From the NCBI RefSeq assembly GCF_014648415.1, contig NZ_BMRB01000004.1:434001-498000 (forward strand): a stretch of 64,000 nucleotides of DNA, written 5' to 3'. The stretch is from Actinokineospora fastidiosa (GTDB taxonomy: Bacteria > Actinomycetota > Actinomycetes > Mycobacteriales > Pseudonocardiaceae). The position numbers were made by a program, and so were the translations under genes. Positions 57,701-64,000 of the stretch are shown piece by piece (the first letter of the stretch is position 1; every line of letters starts with the position of its first letter). Under the pieces are notes generated by a model that did no database searches, was not told the DNA's origin, and was given only the letters and a program-made list of their open reading frames with translations.

Positions 57701-60700
57701 GGCGGGCGCCGCGCCGGGGTCGGTCGGGCTCGGGTCGGTGAAGTCGCAGATCGGGCACACCAAGTGCGCGGCGGGCATCGCCGGGCTGATCAAGGCCGCG
57801 ATGGCCGTGCACACCGGGGTCCGGCCGCCGACGCTGCACGTGGCGGAGCCGAACCCGGCGTGGGACCCGGCGACGAGCCCGTTCGCGTTCCGGTCGTCGG
57901 CGGCGCCGTGGCCGGGGGAGCCGTCGGCGCGGGTGGCGGCGGTGAGCGCGTTCGGGTTCGGCGGGACGAACTTCCACGCCGTGCTGAGCGGGCACACCCG
58001 GGCCCGGCGCGGGCTGACGCGGTGGCCCGCCGAGTTGTTCGTGTTCCGCGGGGCGTCCGAGGACGCCGCGCTGGCGGCGGTGCGGTCCCTGCTGGCGTTG
58101 GCCGACGGGCCGGTGGCGCTGCGCGACCTGGCCAGGACCGCCGCGGTCCGGGCCGACCGCGACCCGGCCCCGGTGCGGGTCGCCGTGGTGGCGCGGGATG
58201 TTGCCGAGCTGGCCGGGCTGCTGCGCCGGGCGCTGGCGGGGGAGACCGACCCGGAGGCCGGGCTCTACCGGGCGTCCGGGGCGGAGCGGGGCAAGCTGGC
58301 GGTGTTGTTCCCCGGCCAGGGCAGCCAGCGACCGGGCATGCTGGCCGAGCTGTTCGTCGCCGTGCCCGACCTGCTGCCCGCGGCGGACCCCGACGTGCTC
58401 TCGGCGCTGTTCCCCCCGGACGCGTTCTCCGACGACGCGGCCAAGGCGGCGGCCGACCGCTTGCGCGACACGCGCATGGCCCAGCCCGCACTGGGCGTGA
58501 CCGGGCTTGCCGTGCACGAGGTGCTGACGCGGCTGGGCGTCCAGCCGGACATGTACGGCGGCCACAGCTACGGCGAGCTGGTCGCCCTGGCCGCGGCGGG
58601 CGCCATCGACCCGGGCGACCTGCTGCCGCTGAGCGCCGCCCGCGCGGCGGCGATCCTGGCGGCGGCGGGGGACGACCCGGGCGCGATGGCGGCGGTCGGC
58701 GCCGACTACGCGCGGGTGCAGAGCGTCCTGGCCGACGCCATGCTGGCGGGCCGGGTCGTGGTGGCCAACCACAACGCGCCGTCCCAGGTCGTGCTGTCGG
58801 GGCCGACGGCGCTGGTCGCCGAGGCGGTCGAGGCCCTGCGCGCGGCCGGGGTGTCGGCCCGCCCGCTGCCGGTGGCCTGCGCGTTCCACAGCCCGGTCGT
58901 CGCGGCCGCGGCCGAGGCGTTCGCCGACGAGCTGGCCCTGCACCGGGTGGAACCCCCGCGCGTGCCGGTGTGGGCGAACCGGACGGCGCGGCCGTACGTG
59001 TCCGATGTGGACGGGATCAGGGCGGAGCTGGCCGCGCAGGTGGCGTCCCCGGTGCTGTTCGCCGCCCAGATCGAGAACATGTACGCCGACGGCGCGCGGG
59101 TGTTCTTCGAGGCCGGGCCCGGCCGGGTGCTGTCCAACCTGGTGCGCTCGACCCTGGGCGACCGCCCGCACACGGTGGTGTCCTGCGAGCCGGGCAAGCG
59201 GACGGGCCTCTCGGGCTTGCTGCACGCCCTGGCCACCCTGGCGGTCACCGGCGTCCCCCTGCGCACCGGCTGGCTGACGACAGGCCGTGACGCCGTCGAG
59301 CTGACCGGCCCGGTCGCGGCGGCGCCCGGCTGGACGGTCGACGGCCACCTGGTCCGCACCGCCGACGGCACTCCCGTCGCGGGCGGCCTGTCGCCCGCCC
59401 GCCGGGTAGCCGCCTTCGCCCCCACCCCAGCCCAGCCCGTCGACCGCGACACCATGGTCTCCGACTTCCTCCGCTCCACGCGAGAACTGGTCGCCGCCCA
59501 ACGCGACGTCCTGCTGGGCTACCTGGGCGCCCCGCCCCCAGCGGCGCCCACGCCGACCGCGCCCGCCCCGGCACCCGCTCTGACCGCGCCGACACCGCTG
59601 CCCCCCGCCCCGGCGCCGACCACCTCCACCGCGCCCTCCGTGGCCGCGACCATCACCGCCGTCATCGCCGAGCGCACGGGTTACCCGGCGGAGATGGTCG
59701 AGCCGGATCTGGACCTGGAAGCCGACCTGAGCATCGACTCCATCAAGCGCACCGAGATCGTCGGCGAGTTGGTTTCGCGCCTGGGCACTGCGGTGTCGGT
59801 GGATGAGCTGGTCCGGGCCCGCACGGCGGCCGAGTTGACGCGCCTGTTGGACGGTCGGCCGTCCAAGCCGGTGTCCTCGGTGGCGGAGACGATCGTGGCG
59901 GTGATCGCCGAGCGCACGGGTTATCCGGTGGAGATGGTCGAGCCGAGCCTGGACCTGGAAGCCGACCTGAGCATCGATTCGATCAAGCGTACGGAGATCG
60001 TCGGCGAGTTGGTTTCGCGCCTGGGCAGTGCGGTGTCTGTGGATGAGTTGGTCCAGGCTCGCACGGCCGCCGAGCTGACGCGCCTGTTGGACGGCCAGCC
60101 GTCCAAGTCGGTGTCTTCGGTGGCGGAGACGATCGTGGCCGTCATCGCCGAGCGCACCGGTTACCCCGCGGAGATGGTCGAGCCGGACCTCGACCTGGAA
60201 GCCGACTTGAGCATTGATTCGATCAAGCGCACCGAGATCGTCGGCGAGTTGGCGACGCGGCTGAAGACCACGGTGCCCATTGACGAGTTGGTCAGCGCCC
60301 GTACCGCCGCTCAACTGGCCACCCTGCTCGGCGACACCGCCCCACCGCCCCGGCAAGAACCGGCGCGGGGCGCGCAGGCGGGCCGGTCGGCTCCGGCTGG
60401 GGGTGACCGGTCGACCGATGGGGTTGTGCCGACCCGGCGGGAGCTTGTCGCGGTCGCGGCTCCGGCCAACCCTAACGACGATCCCGGTGCCCTGTTCGGC
60501 GCGACCATCCTCATCCTCGGCGGCACCCCCAGCTCTATCGAGGCGGTGGCGGGACGGCTCTCCGCCCATGGCGGGCTTGCCGTTCCGCTGCCCTCGGCCG
60601 CCGAGCTTCCCGAGTGGGTCGAGCGGGTCGACGGGCTGGTCTGCCTCCCCTCCGACGGGCCGTTGCTGCCGGGCGGGTTCGGCCTGGTCCGGTCCGTGCT

Positions 60701-61802
60701 CGCGCGGCGGCCGCGGTGGTTGGTCGCCGTGGAGGAGGAAGGCCGGGCGCTCGGGTTGGCCGGGTTCATGCGGACCGTCCGGAAGGAGCATCCGGAGACG
60801 GCGGCGCGGGTGGTGGAGTTGGCGGCGCCGGTCCCGGACGACGAAGCCCTCGTGGACATCGTCATCGACGAACTGCTCGCCACCGGGACCGAACCGGTCG
60901 TCGTCAGGGGCGACGAGCGGCGGGCCTACGTGCTGAAGGACAGGCCGCTGACGGGGAGTGGTGACCTCGGGCTCGGGCCCGACAGCGTGGTCCTGCTCAT
61001 CGGCGGCGCGCGGGGGATCACCGCCCGGGTCGCCGCGGGGTTGACAGGCGCCCGGTGCACGCTCGAACTCGCCGGGCGCACCTCGCCGCCCACGGAGCCG
61101 GAGGACGCGGAGACGGCGGCCGCCCAGGACCTCCCGGCGCTGCGGGGCGTCCTCGCCCGGCGCGGGGGGACGCCCGCCGAGGCGGACCGGGCCGCCAGGG
61201 CGATCCTCGCCCGGCGGGAGGTCGCGGCCACCCTGGCCGAGCTGCGCGCCAAGGGCGCCACCGCCGTGCACCGCAAGGTCGACGCCGGGGACGCGCATGC
61301 CGTGCGCAGGCTGGTCAAGCAGGTCCACGCCGAGCACGGCCGCATCGACGGGGTCGTCTACGCCGCGGGCGTCATCGAGGACCGGCTCATCGCCGACAAG
61401 GACCCCGAGTCGTTCCGCCGGGTCTACGCCACCAAGGTCGACGGCATGGCCGCGCTCCTCGGCGGCCTCGACGACGCCGCGGTCGCGCCCCGGTTCGTCG
61501 TGGCGTTCGGCAGCATCGCCGCCGTGCTGGGCAACCGGGGCCAGGCCGACTACGCCGCCGCCAACTCCGCCGTCGACACCCTCACCGCCCAGTGGTCCCG
61601 GCGCACCGGCCACCGCGCCCTGACCGTCCATTGGGGACCATGGGCGCCGAGCGCGGGCGGCATGGTCACCCCCGAGCTGAGCCGCGTCTACGCCGAGCGC
61701 GGGATCGAGCTGATCGACCCCGACGCGGGTGTCGCCGCCCTGCTCGCCGAGATCGCCTCGGGCACGGCCCACTCCGTCCTCTACGCCGGGGAGGGCTGGT
61801 GA
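54759..61802 (+). CDS. PUFA-synthase-like multidomain megasynthase (NMO/PfaD-like x2, KS, AT, ACP x3, KR)
   Basis: 2347 residues from ATG 54759 (GGAGGAG upstream; an in-frame ATG at 54744 is also possible). Order: two TIM-barrel segments (~1-260, degenerate, and ~270-600, nitronate-monooxygenase/PfaD-like with RYPIAQGPMTRVSD and ECGGHVGPRTSF); KS (~640-1085: Cys in DAACGSSLAAV, His in EAHGTGTVVGD and GHTKCAAG); AT (~1180-1480: GHSYGELVALAAAG); Pro-rich linker; three ACPs (Ser ~1661, 1741, 1821 in DLSIDSIKRTE); KR (~2070-2300: IGGARGIT, QADYAAANSAVD). ACP motif and KS type are PUFA-like. Product is unknown; a special lipid is inferred. Confidence 0.9.
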   Translation: MRDERPEYVLGIGPAGQSCAGLCAAVAAVGGLGVLDLGTGGRRARSALARTARAAKAVDRRFGLRVPEGCALSFAEVAEILGAAAERVDVVVLGWDSPWRVSDVPDRYVVLVEVTSPAEAVAASEQGADGLLARGAESGGRVSETGAFVLLQQIIDASPLPVWLAGGIGPDTAAAAVVGGAAGVVLDTQLALLAETDIPDDLAAAIAASDGTDTTVVTGHRVLPGGAPVGQDAFLATEFRRRFGTVARAVRAVLTAIGAAVHATRPPVLGPGSALAEALGTRYPIAQGPMTRVSDRAEFADAVAAGGALPFLALALNSGERSREMLSATRALLGERPWGVGLLGFAPPELRAAQVEAVLAARPPAALIAGGRPDQAAVLEAAGIATFLHVPSPGLLRQFLDAGARRFVFEGSECGGHVGPRTSFALWQAQLDVLREHPGGGEVQVLFAGGVHDARSAAMVAALAGPLADRGAAIGVLMGTAYLFTEEAVAGGAITDTFQQQVIAASGTELLHTAPGHATRCVASPFTGFFAETAARLKAAGVPEREAWAKLEELNVGRLRVASKGLRREGDALVEVDAEGRVADGMFMAGQVAALRSTVTTIDDLHRAVSVGAGEHLRERAARVRDDLPRTRPPRPAPEPADIAVVGMACVYPGAPDLAAFWANIVGNRDSVTEVPPTRWDPEVYFGDGQGKTRSKWGGFLDAVPFDPLRYGIPPAALGSIEPVQLLALEIAQRALEDAGYGQGGFDRERAGVVFGAEAGGDLSKAEDLRMFLPSYASSVPDELMAQLPELTGDSFPGRLANVIAGRVANRLDLGGTNYVVDAACGSSLAAVESACKELETGSADLMLAGGADLHNAIGDYLLFSSVGALSPTGRCRTFDSSADGIALGEGVACVVLKRLADAEHDGDRIYAVIKGMGAGSDGRALGLTAPRPEGQRRAVERAYAKAGVSPVDIGMVEAHGTGTVVGDRTELTTLTEVFGAAGAAPGSVGLGSVKSQIGHTKCAAGIAGLIKAAMAVHTGVRPPTLHVAEPNPAWDPATSPFAFRSSAAPWPGEPSARVAAVSAFGFGGTNFHAVLSGHTRARRGLTRWPAELFVFRGASEDAALAAVRSLLALADGPVALRDLARTAAVRADRDPAPVRVAVVARDVAELAGLLRRALAGETDPEAGLYRASGAERGKLAVLFPGQGSQRPGMLAELFVAVPDLLPAADPDVLSALFPPDAFSDDAAKAAADRLRDTRMAQPALGVTGLAVHEVLTRLGVQPDMYGGHSYGELVALAAAGAIDPGDLLPLSAARAAAILAAAGDDPGAMAAVGADYARVQSVLADAMLAGRVVVANHNAPSQVVLSGPTALVAEAVEALRAAGVSARPLPVACAFHSPVVAAAAEAFADELALHRVEPPRVPVWANRTARPYVSDVDGIRAELAAQVASPVLFAAQIENMYADGARVFFEAGPGRVLSNLVRSTLGDRPHTVVSCEPGKRTGLSGLLHALATLAVTGVPLRTGWLTTGRDAVELTGPVAAAPGWTVDGHLVRTADGTPVAGGLSPARRVAAFAPTPAQPVDRDTMVSDFLRSTRELVAAQRDVLLGYLGAPPPAAPTPTAPAPAPALTAPTPLPPAPAPTTSTAPSVAATITAVIAERTGYPAEMVEPDLDLEADLSIDSIKRTEIVGELVSRLGTAVSVDELVRARTAAELTRLLDGRPSKPVSSVAETIVAVIAERTGYPVEMVEPSLDLEADLSIDSIKRTEIVGELVSRLGSAVSVDELVQARTAAELTRLLDGQPSKSVSSVAETIVAVIAERTGYPAEMVEPDLDLEADLSIDSIKRTEIVGELATRLKTTVPIDELVSARTAAQLATLLGDTAPPPRQEPARGAQAGRSAPAGGDRSTDGVVPTRRELVAVAAPANPNDDPGALFGATILILGGTPSSIEAVAGRLSAHGGLAVPLPSAAELPEWVERVDGLVCLPSDGPLLPGGFGLVRSVLARRPRWLVAVEEEGRALGLAGFMRTVRKEHPETAARVVELAAPVPDDEALVDIVIDELLATGTEPVVVRGDERRAYVLKDRPLTGSGDLGLGPDSVVLLIGGARGITARVAAGLTGARCTLELAGRTSPPTEPEDAETAAAQDLPALRGVLARRGGTPAEADRAARAILARREVAATLAELRAKGATAVHRKVDAGDAHAVRRLVKQVHAEHGRIDGVVYAAGVIEDRLIADKDPESFRRVYATKVDGMAALLGGLDDAAVAPRFVVAFGSIAAVLGNRGQADYAAANSAVDTLTAQWSRRTGHRALTVHWGPWAPSAGGMVTPELSRVYAERGIELIDPDAGVAALLAEIASGTAHSVLYAGEGW
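59640..60359 (+). repeat. Three tandem 240-bp acyl carrier protein repeats
   Basis: Units at 59640, 59880 and 60120, each exactly 240 bp (80 residues), very similar at DNA level, each with the phosphopantetheine Ser in SIDSIKR. Units 1 and 2 share even linker sequence (PSK-V-SSVAETI). Tandem ACPs are a hallmark of PUFA-type synthases and raise output in known systems. Confidence 0.92.
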
Positions 61803-64000
61803 CCGTCCTGCGGCTCGCCGCCGCCACCCCCGACGCCCTCCTCGACCGGCTCGACCGCGAGGACGCGCGCACCGCGCCCGTCGGCGCTGGCCCGACCCGC
61901 ATCGCCGTCGCCGACCCCACCGACGACCGGCTCGCCCTGGCCCGGCGGGTCGTGGCGGGCCGCAAGGCCTGGCGGGGCAGGCGGGACCTGTGGTTCGCCC
62001 CCGACCCGGTCCCCGGCCCGGTCGCGTTCCTGTTCCCCGGCCTGGAGGCCGACTTCGCCCCCCAGGTCGACGACGTCGCCGCCTGGCTCGGCCAGGCTGC
62101 GCCCGACCTCGACACCTCCACCCTGGGCAGGCACGGCGCGGCCGTCATCGCCGTTGGCCGCCTGCTCGACGCCGCACTGCGCAAGCTGCGTATCACCCCG
62201 GTCGCCGTCGCGGGCCACAGCGTGGGGGAGTGGACGGCGATGATCACCGGCGGGCTGTTCGCCCCGGCCGACTTCGAGGCGATGCTCGCCGCGACCGACC
62301 TCGACGCCCTGCGCGTCCCCGGGGTCGAGTTCGCGGTCCTGGGCTGCCCGGTCGAGCGCGCCCGCGAGGCCATCGCGCCGGTTCCGGACGTGGTGGTCTC
62401 CCACGAGAACTCCACCAACCAGACCGTCGTGTGCGGGCCCGCCGAGCCCGTCGGCGACGTCGTCGCCCTGCTGCGCGCCAAGAACGTCATCTGCCAGGTG
62501 ATGCCGTTCCGCTCCGGCTTCCACACCCCCATGCTCGCCCCCTACCTCGACCAGTTCCGCCGCACCGGCGTGCCGAGCCTGCCGCTGCACCCGCCGTCGG
62601 TGCCGGTCTGGTCGGCGACCACGGCGCGGCCGTTCCCCGGCGACCCGGCCGCGGCCCGCGAGCTGTGCATCCGGCACCTGGTGGAGCCCGTCCGGTTCCG
62701 CCAGCTGGTCACCGCGCTGCGCGCCACCGGCATCCGCTCGTTCGTGCAGATGGGCTCCGGCCAGCTGGCCTCCCTGGTCTCGGACACCCTGCGCGGCGTC
62801 GACCACCTCGCCGTCGCGGCCAACAGCGACCGCGGCCCCGGCATGGCCCAGCTGCGCCGCGCCGCCGCCGCGCTGTGGGTCGACGGCGCGGACCCGGACT
62901 TCACCGCGTTCGACGCGCCCGTCGAGGTGGCCGCGCCCGTCCGCGACCCGCTCGCCGACGCCGCCGCGCGCCACCCGGCCCTGGCCGAGCTGCCGCTGCT
63001 GATGCGCGAGATCGAGGAGGCCGTGCAGGCCGTGCTGGCCGCGGCCGACCCGGGCGCAGGCACGGTCTCGGTGTCCACAACGGACATGCCGTGGCTTGCG
63101 GACCACTGCTTCGTCCGCCAGCGCCCCGGCTGGCCGGACGAGACCGACCTGCGCCCCGTCGTCCCGGCCACGACGATCCTGCACCACATGGCCGAGGCCG
63201 CCGTCCGACCGGGCACGGTGGCGGTCGGCGTGGACGACCTGCGGCTGCACCGCTGGCTCGTGGCCGCGCCCGCCACCGAGGTCCGCGTCGAGACCCGCGC
63301 GCTCGGCCCCGACCGGGTGGCGGTCCGGCTGGGCGAGTACGCCGAGGGCACCGTCCTGCTCGCCCCCGCCTACCCGGCGGGCCCCGCGCCCTGGACGCCC
63401 AGCCCCGACGAGCACCCGCCCGCCATCACGGCCGAACGGCTGTACTTCGAGCGGTGGATGTTCCACGGACCGCGCTACCGGGGAGTCAGCCGCACGATCG
63501 GCGTCGGCGCGGCGTCCGCGCGCGCCGAGATCACCGTCCCGGAGGCGCCGGGCGCCCTGCTGGACAACGTCGGCCAGGTCATCGGCGTGTGGCTGGCCGA
63601 GTGGCACCCGGCGCGCTCGATCGCGTTCCCGTCGGGCCTGCGCCGCGTCCGGTTCCACGGCCCGCAGCCGGCGCCGGGCACGACCGTGGCCTGCGATCTG
63701 CGCATCACCTCCGCCGACGAGCGCCGCCTCACCGCGGACGCGCAGGTCGTCGTGGGCGGGCGGACCGTGATCACCGTCGAGGGCTGGACGGACCTGCGCT
63801 TCGACAGCGACGCGCAGACCAGCGCCATCCACCGCTTCCCGGAGACGTCCACCCTCTCGACCCGTCACGACGCCGGTTGGTGGCACACTGCCGACCGCTG
63901 GCCGACGCTGGCCTCCCGCGAGTTCTTCCTGCGCAAGTACCTCGCCGCCGCCGAGCGCGCCGACTACGACCGGGTGCCGCCGCGCGAGCGCAGGGACTGG
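61799..64000 (+). CDS. AT-DH protein of PUFA-like synthase, probably with C-terminal phosphopantetheinyl transferase (3' end outside window)
   Basis: 734 residues visible from GTG 61799, overlapping the upstream stop by 4 bp; open to the window edge. N-terminal WRGRRDLWFAPDP and VAFLFPGLEADFAP, AT nucleophile in VAGHSVGEWTAM (~140) and His in GFHTPML; then a hotdog/dehydratase-like region (~425-670: MPWLADHCFVRQ, VVPATTILHHMAEAA, FERWMFHGPRY). The last ~40 residues (REFFLRKYLAAAERADYDRV) resemble the start of a Sfp-type PPTase domain, usually followed by GRIAAKDAVR; that part lies beyond the window, so this domain is inferred. Confidence 0.85.
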   Translation, partial: MTVLRLAAATPDALLDRLDREDARTAPVGAGPTRIAVADPTDDRLALARRVVAGRKAWRGRRDLWFAPDPVPGPVAFLFPGLEADFAPQVDDVAAWLGQAAPDLDTSTLGRHGAAVIAVGRLLDAALRKLRITPVAVAGHSVGEWTAMITGGLFAPADFEAMLAATDLDALRVPGVEFAVLGCPVERAREAIAPVPDVVVSHENSTNQTVVCGPAEPVGDVVALLRAKNVICQVMPFRSGFHTPMLAPYLDQFRRTGVPSLPLHPPSVPVWSATTARPFPGDPAAARELCIRHLVEPVRFRQLVTALRATGIRSFVQMGSGQLASLVSDTLRGVDHLAVAANSDRGPGMAQLRRAAAALWVDGADPDFTAFDAPVEVAAPVRDPLADAAARHPALAELPLLMREIEEAVQAVLAAADPGAGTVSVSTTDMPWLADHCFVRQRPGWPDETDLRPVVPATTILHHMAEAAVRPGTVAVGVDDLRLHRWLVAAPATEVRVETRALGPDRVAVRLGEYAEGTVLLAPAYPAGPAPWTPSPDEHPPAITAERLYFERWMFHGPRYRGVSRTIGVGAASARAEITVPEAPGALLDNVGQVIGVWLAEWHPARSIAFPSGLRRVRFHGPQPAPGTTVACDLRITSADERRLTADAQVVVGGRTVITVEGWTDLRFDSDAQTSAIHRFPETSTLSTRHDAGWWHTADRWPTLASREFFLRKYLAAAERADYDRVPPRERRDW

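Noticed and set aside
54558..61772. Very long minus-strand open frame opposite the megasynthase
   Set aside because: Antisense shadow caused by G/C-ending codons; its translation is low-complexity Arg/Gly/Ala/His/Val with no domain, while the + frame has full catalytic motifs.

Overview
The window is very GC-rich, has strong third-position G/C bias, many GTG starts and tightly coupled genes. It reads as chromosomal DNA of a filamentous actinobacterium. A Pseudonocardiales member (Actinokineospora/Saccharothrix/Amycolatopsis type) is my best guess; this is inference from gene style, not from a marker gene. No rRNA, tRNA, CRISPR array, prophage or insertion sequence was recognised.

Layout. 1-9.6 kb: 3' end of a GH115 xylan alpha-glucuronidase, a small methyltransferase, a stand-alone KASIII, a 300-bp array of 17-bp repeats with a palindromic core between two convergent genes, a beta-glucosidase/MFS pair, a WecB-like epimerase and a DevS-DevR two-component system with a DevR-box-like site. 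9.6-18.8 kb: cobalamin block. One B12 riboswitch precedes cbtBA (cobalt uptake); a second, on the opposite strand, precedes chelatase-cobO-cobB-signal peptidase; cobL-cobM-cobK run the other way. A phosphatase with an altered RHG motif lies beside the first riboswitch. 19-31 kb: SulP transporter, GH6 cellulase under a perfect CebR operator, a TetR/VOC pair with a 27-bp palindromic operator, a SNF2 helicase/SWIM pair, a PRC-barrel/DUF2382 protein, and metabolic genes including a second lysA-like gene. 31-35.2 kb: methionine salvage operon (mtnA-C-B-D) led by a translationally coupled DszC/SfnB-like monooxygenase. 35-37.5 kb: DUF2017, clpS, a DUF305 lipoprotein and an AA10 chitin-active LPMO with a DasR (dre) operator. 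37.6-43.5 kb: a second type IIA topoisomerase pair; subunit A carries a 428-residue LAGLIDADG intein directly after the catalytic tyrosine. 43.5-54 kb: a HTH/ClpX-type zinc-finger protein with a palindrome abutting its start codon, a TetR/UvrA-like pair, a streptogrisin-type protease, a PucR-type regulator, an LAxTG-anchored surface protein and a secreted lipase. 54-64 kb: an SDR followed by a large PUFA-synthase-like (secondary lipid) megasynthase: double nitronate-monooxygenase-like barrel, KS, AT, three ACPs, KR; then an AT-DH protein that appears to enter a phosphopantetheinyl transferase domain at the window edge.

Three themes link the genes: polysaccharide use with recognisable CebR and DasR operators, B12 synthesis and cobalt uptake under two riboswitches, and secreted or surface proteins in 47-54 kb whose upstream regions are rich in inverted repeats. 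The most unusual items are the 17-bp repeat array, the active-site intein with its codon-atypical flanks, the monooxygenase in the salvage operon, the zinc-finger candidate autoregulator, the megasynthase, and a dispersed 13-bp palindrome (GTCCA-NN-GTGGAC) found in genes irrespective of frame.
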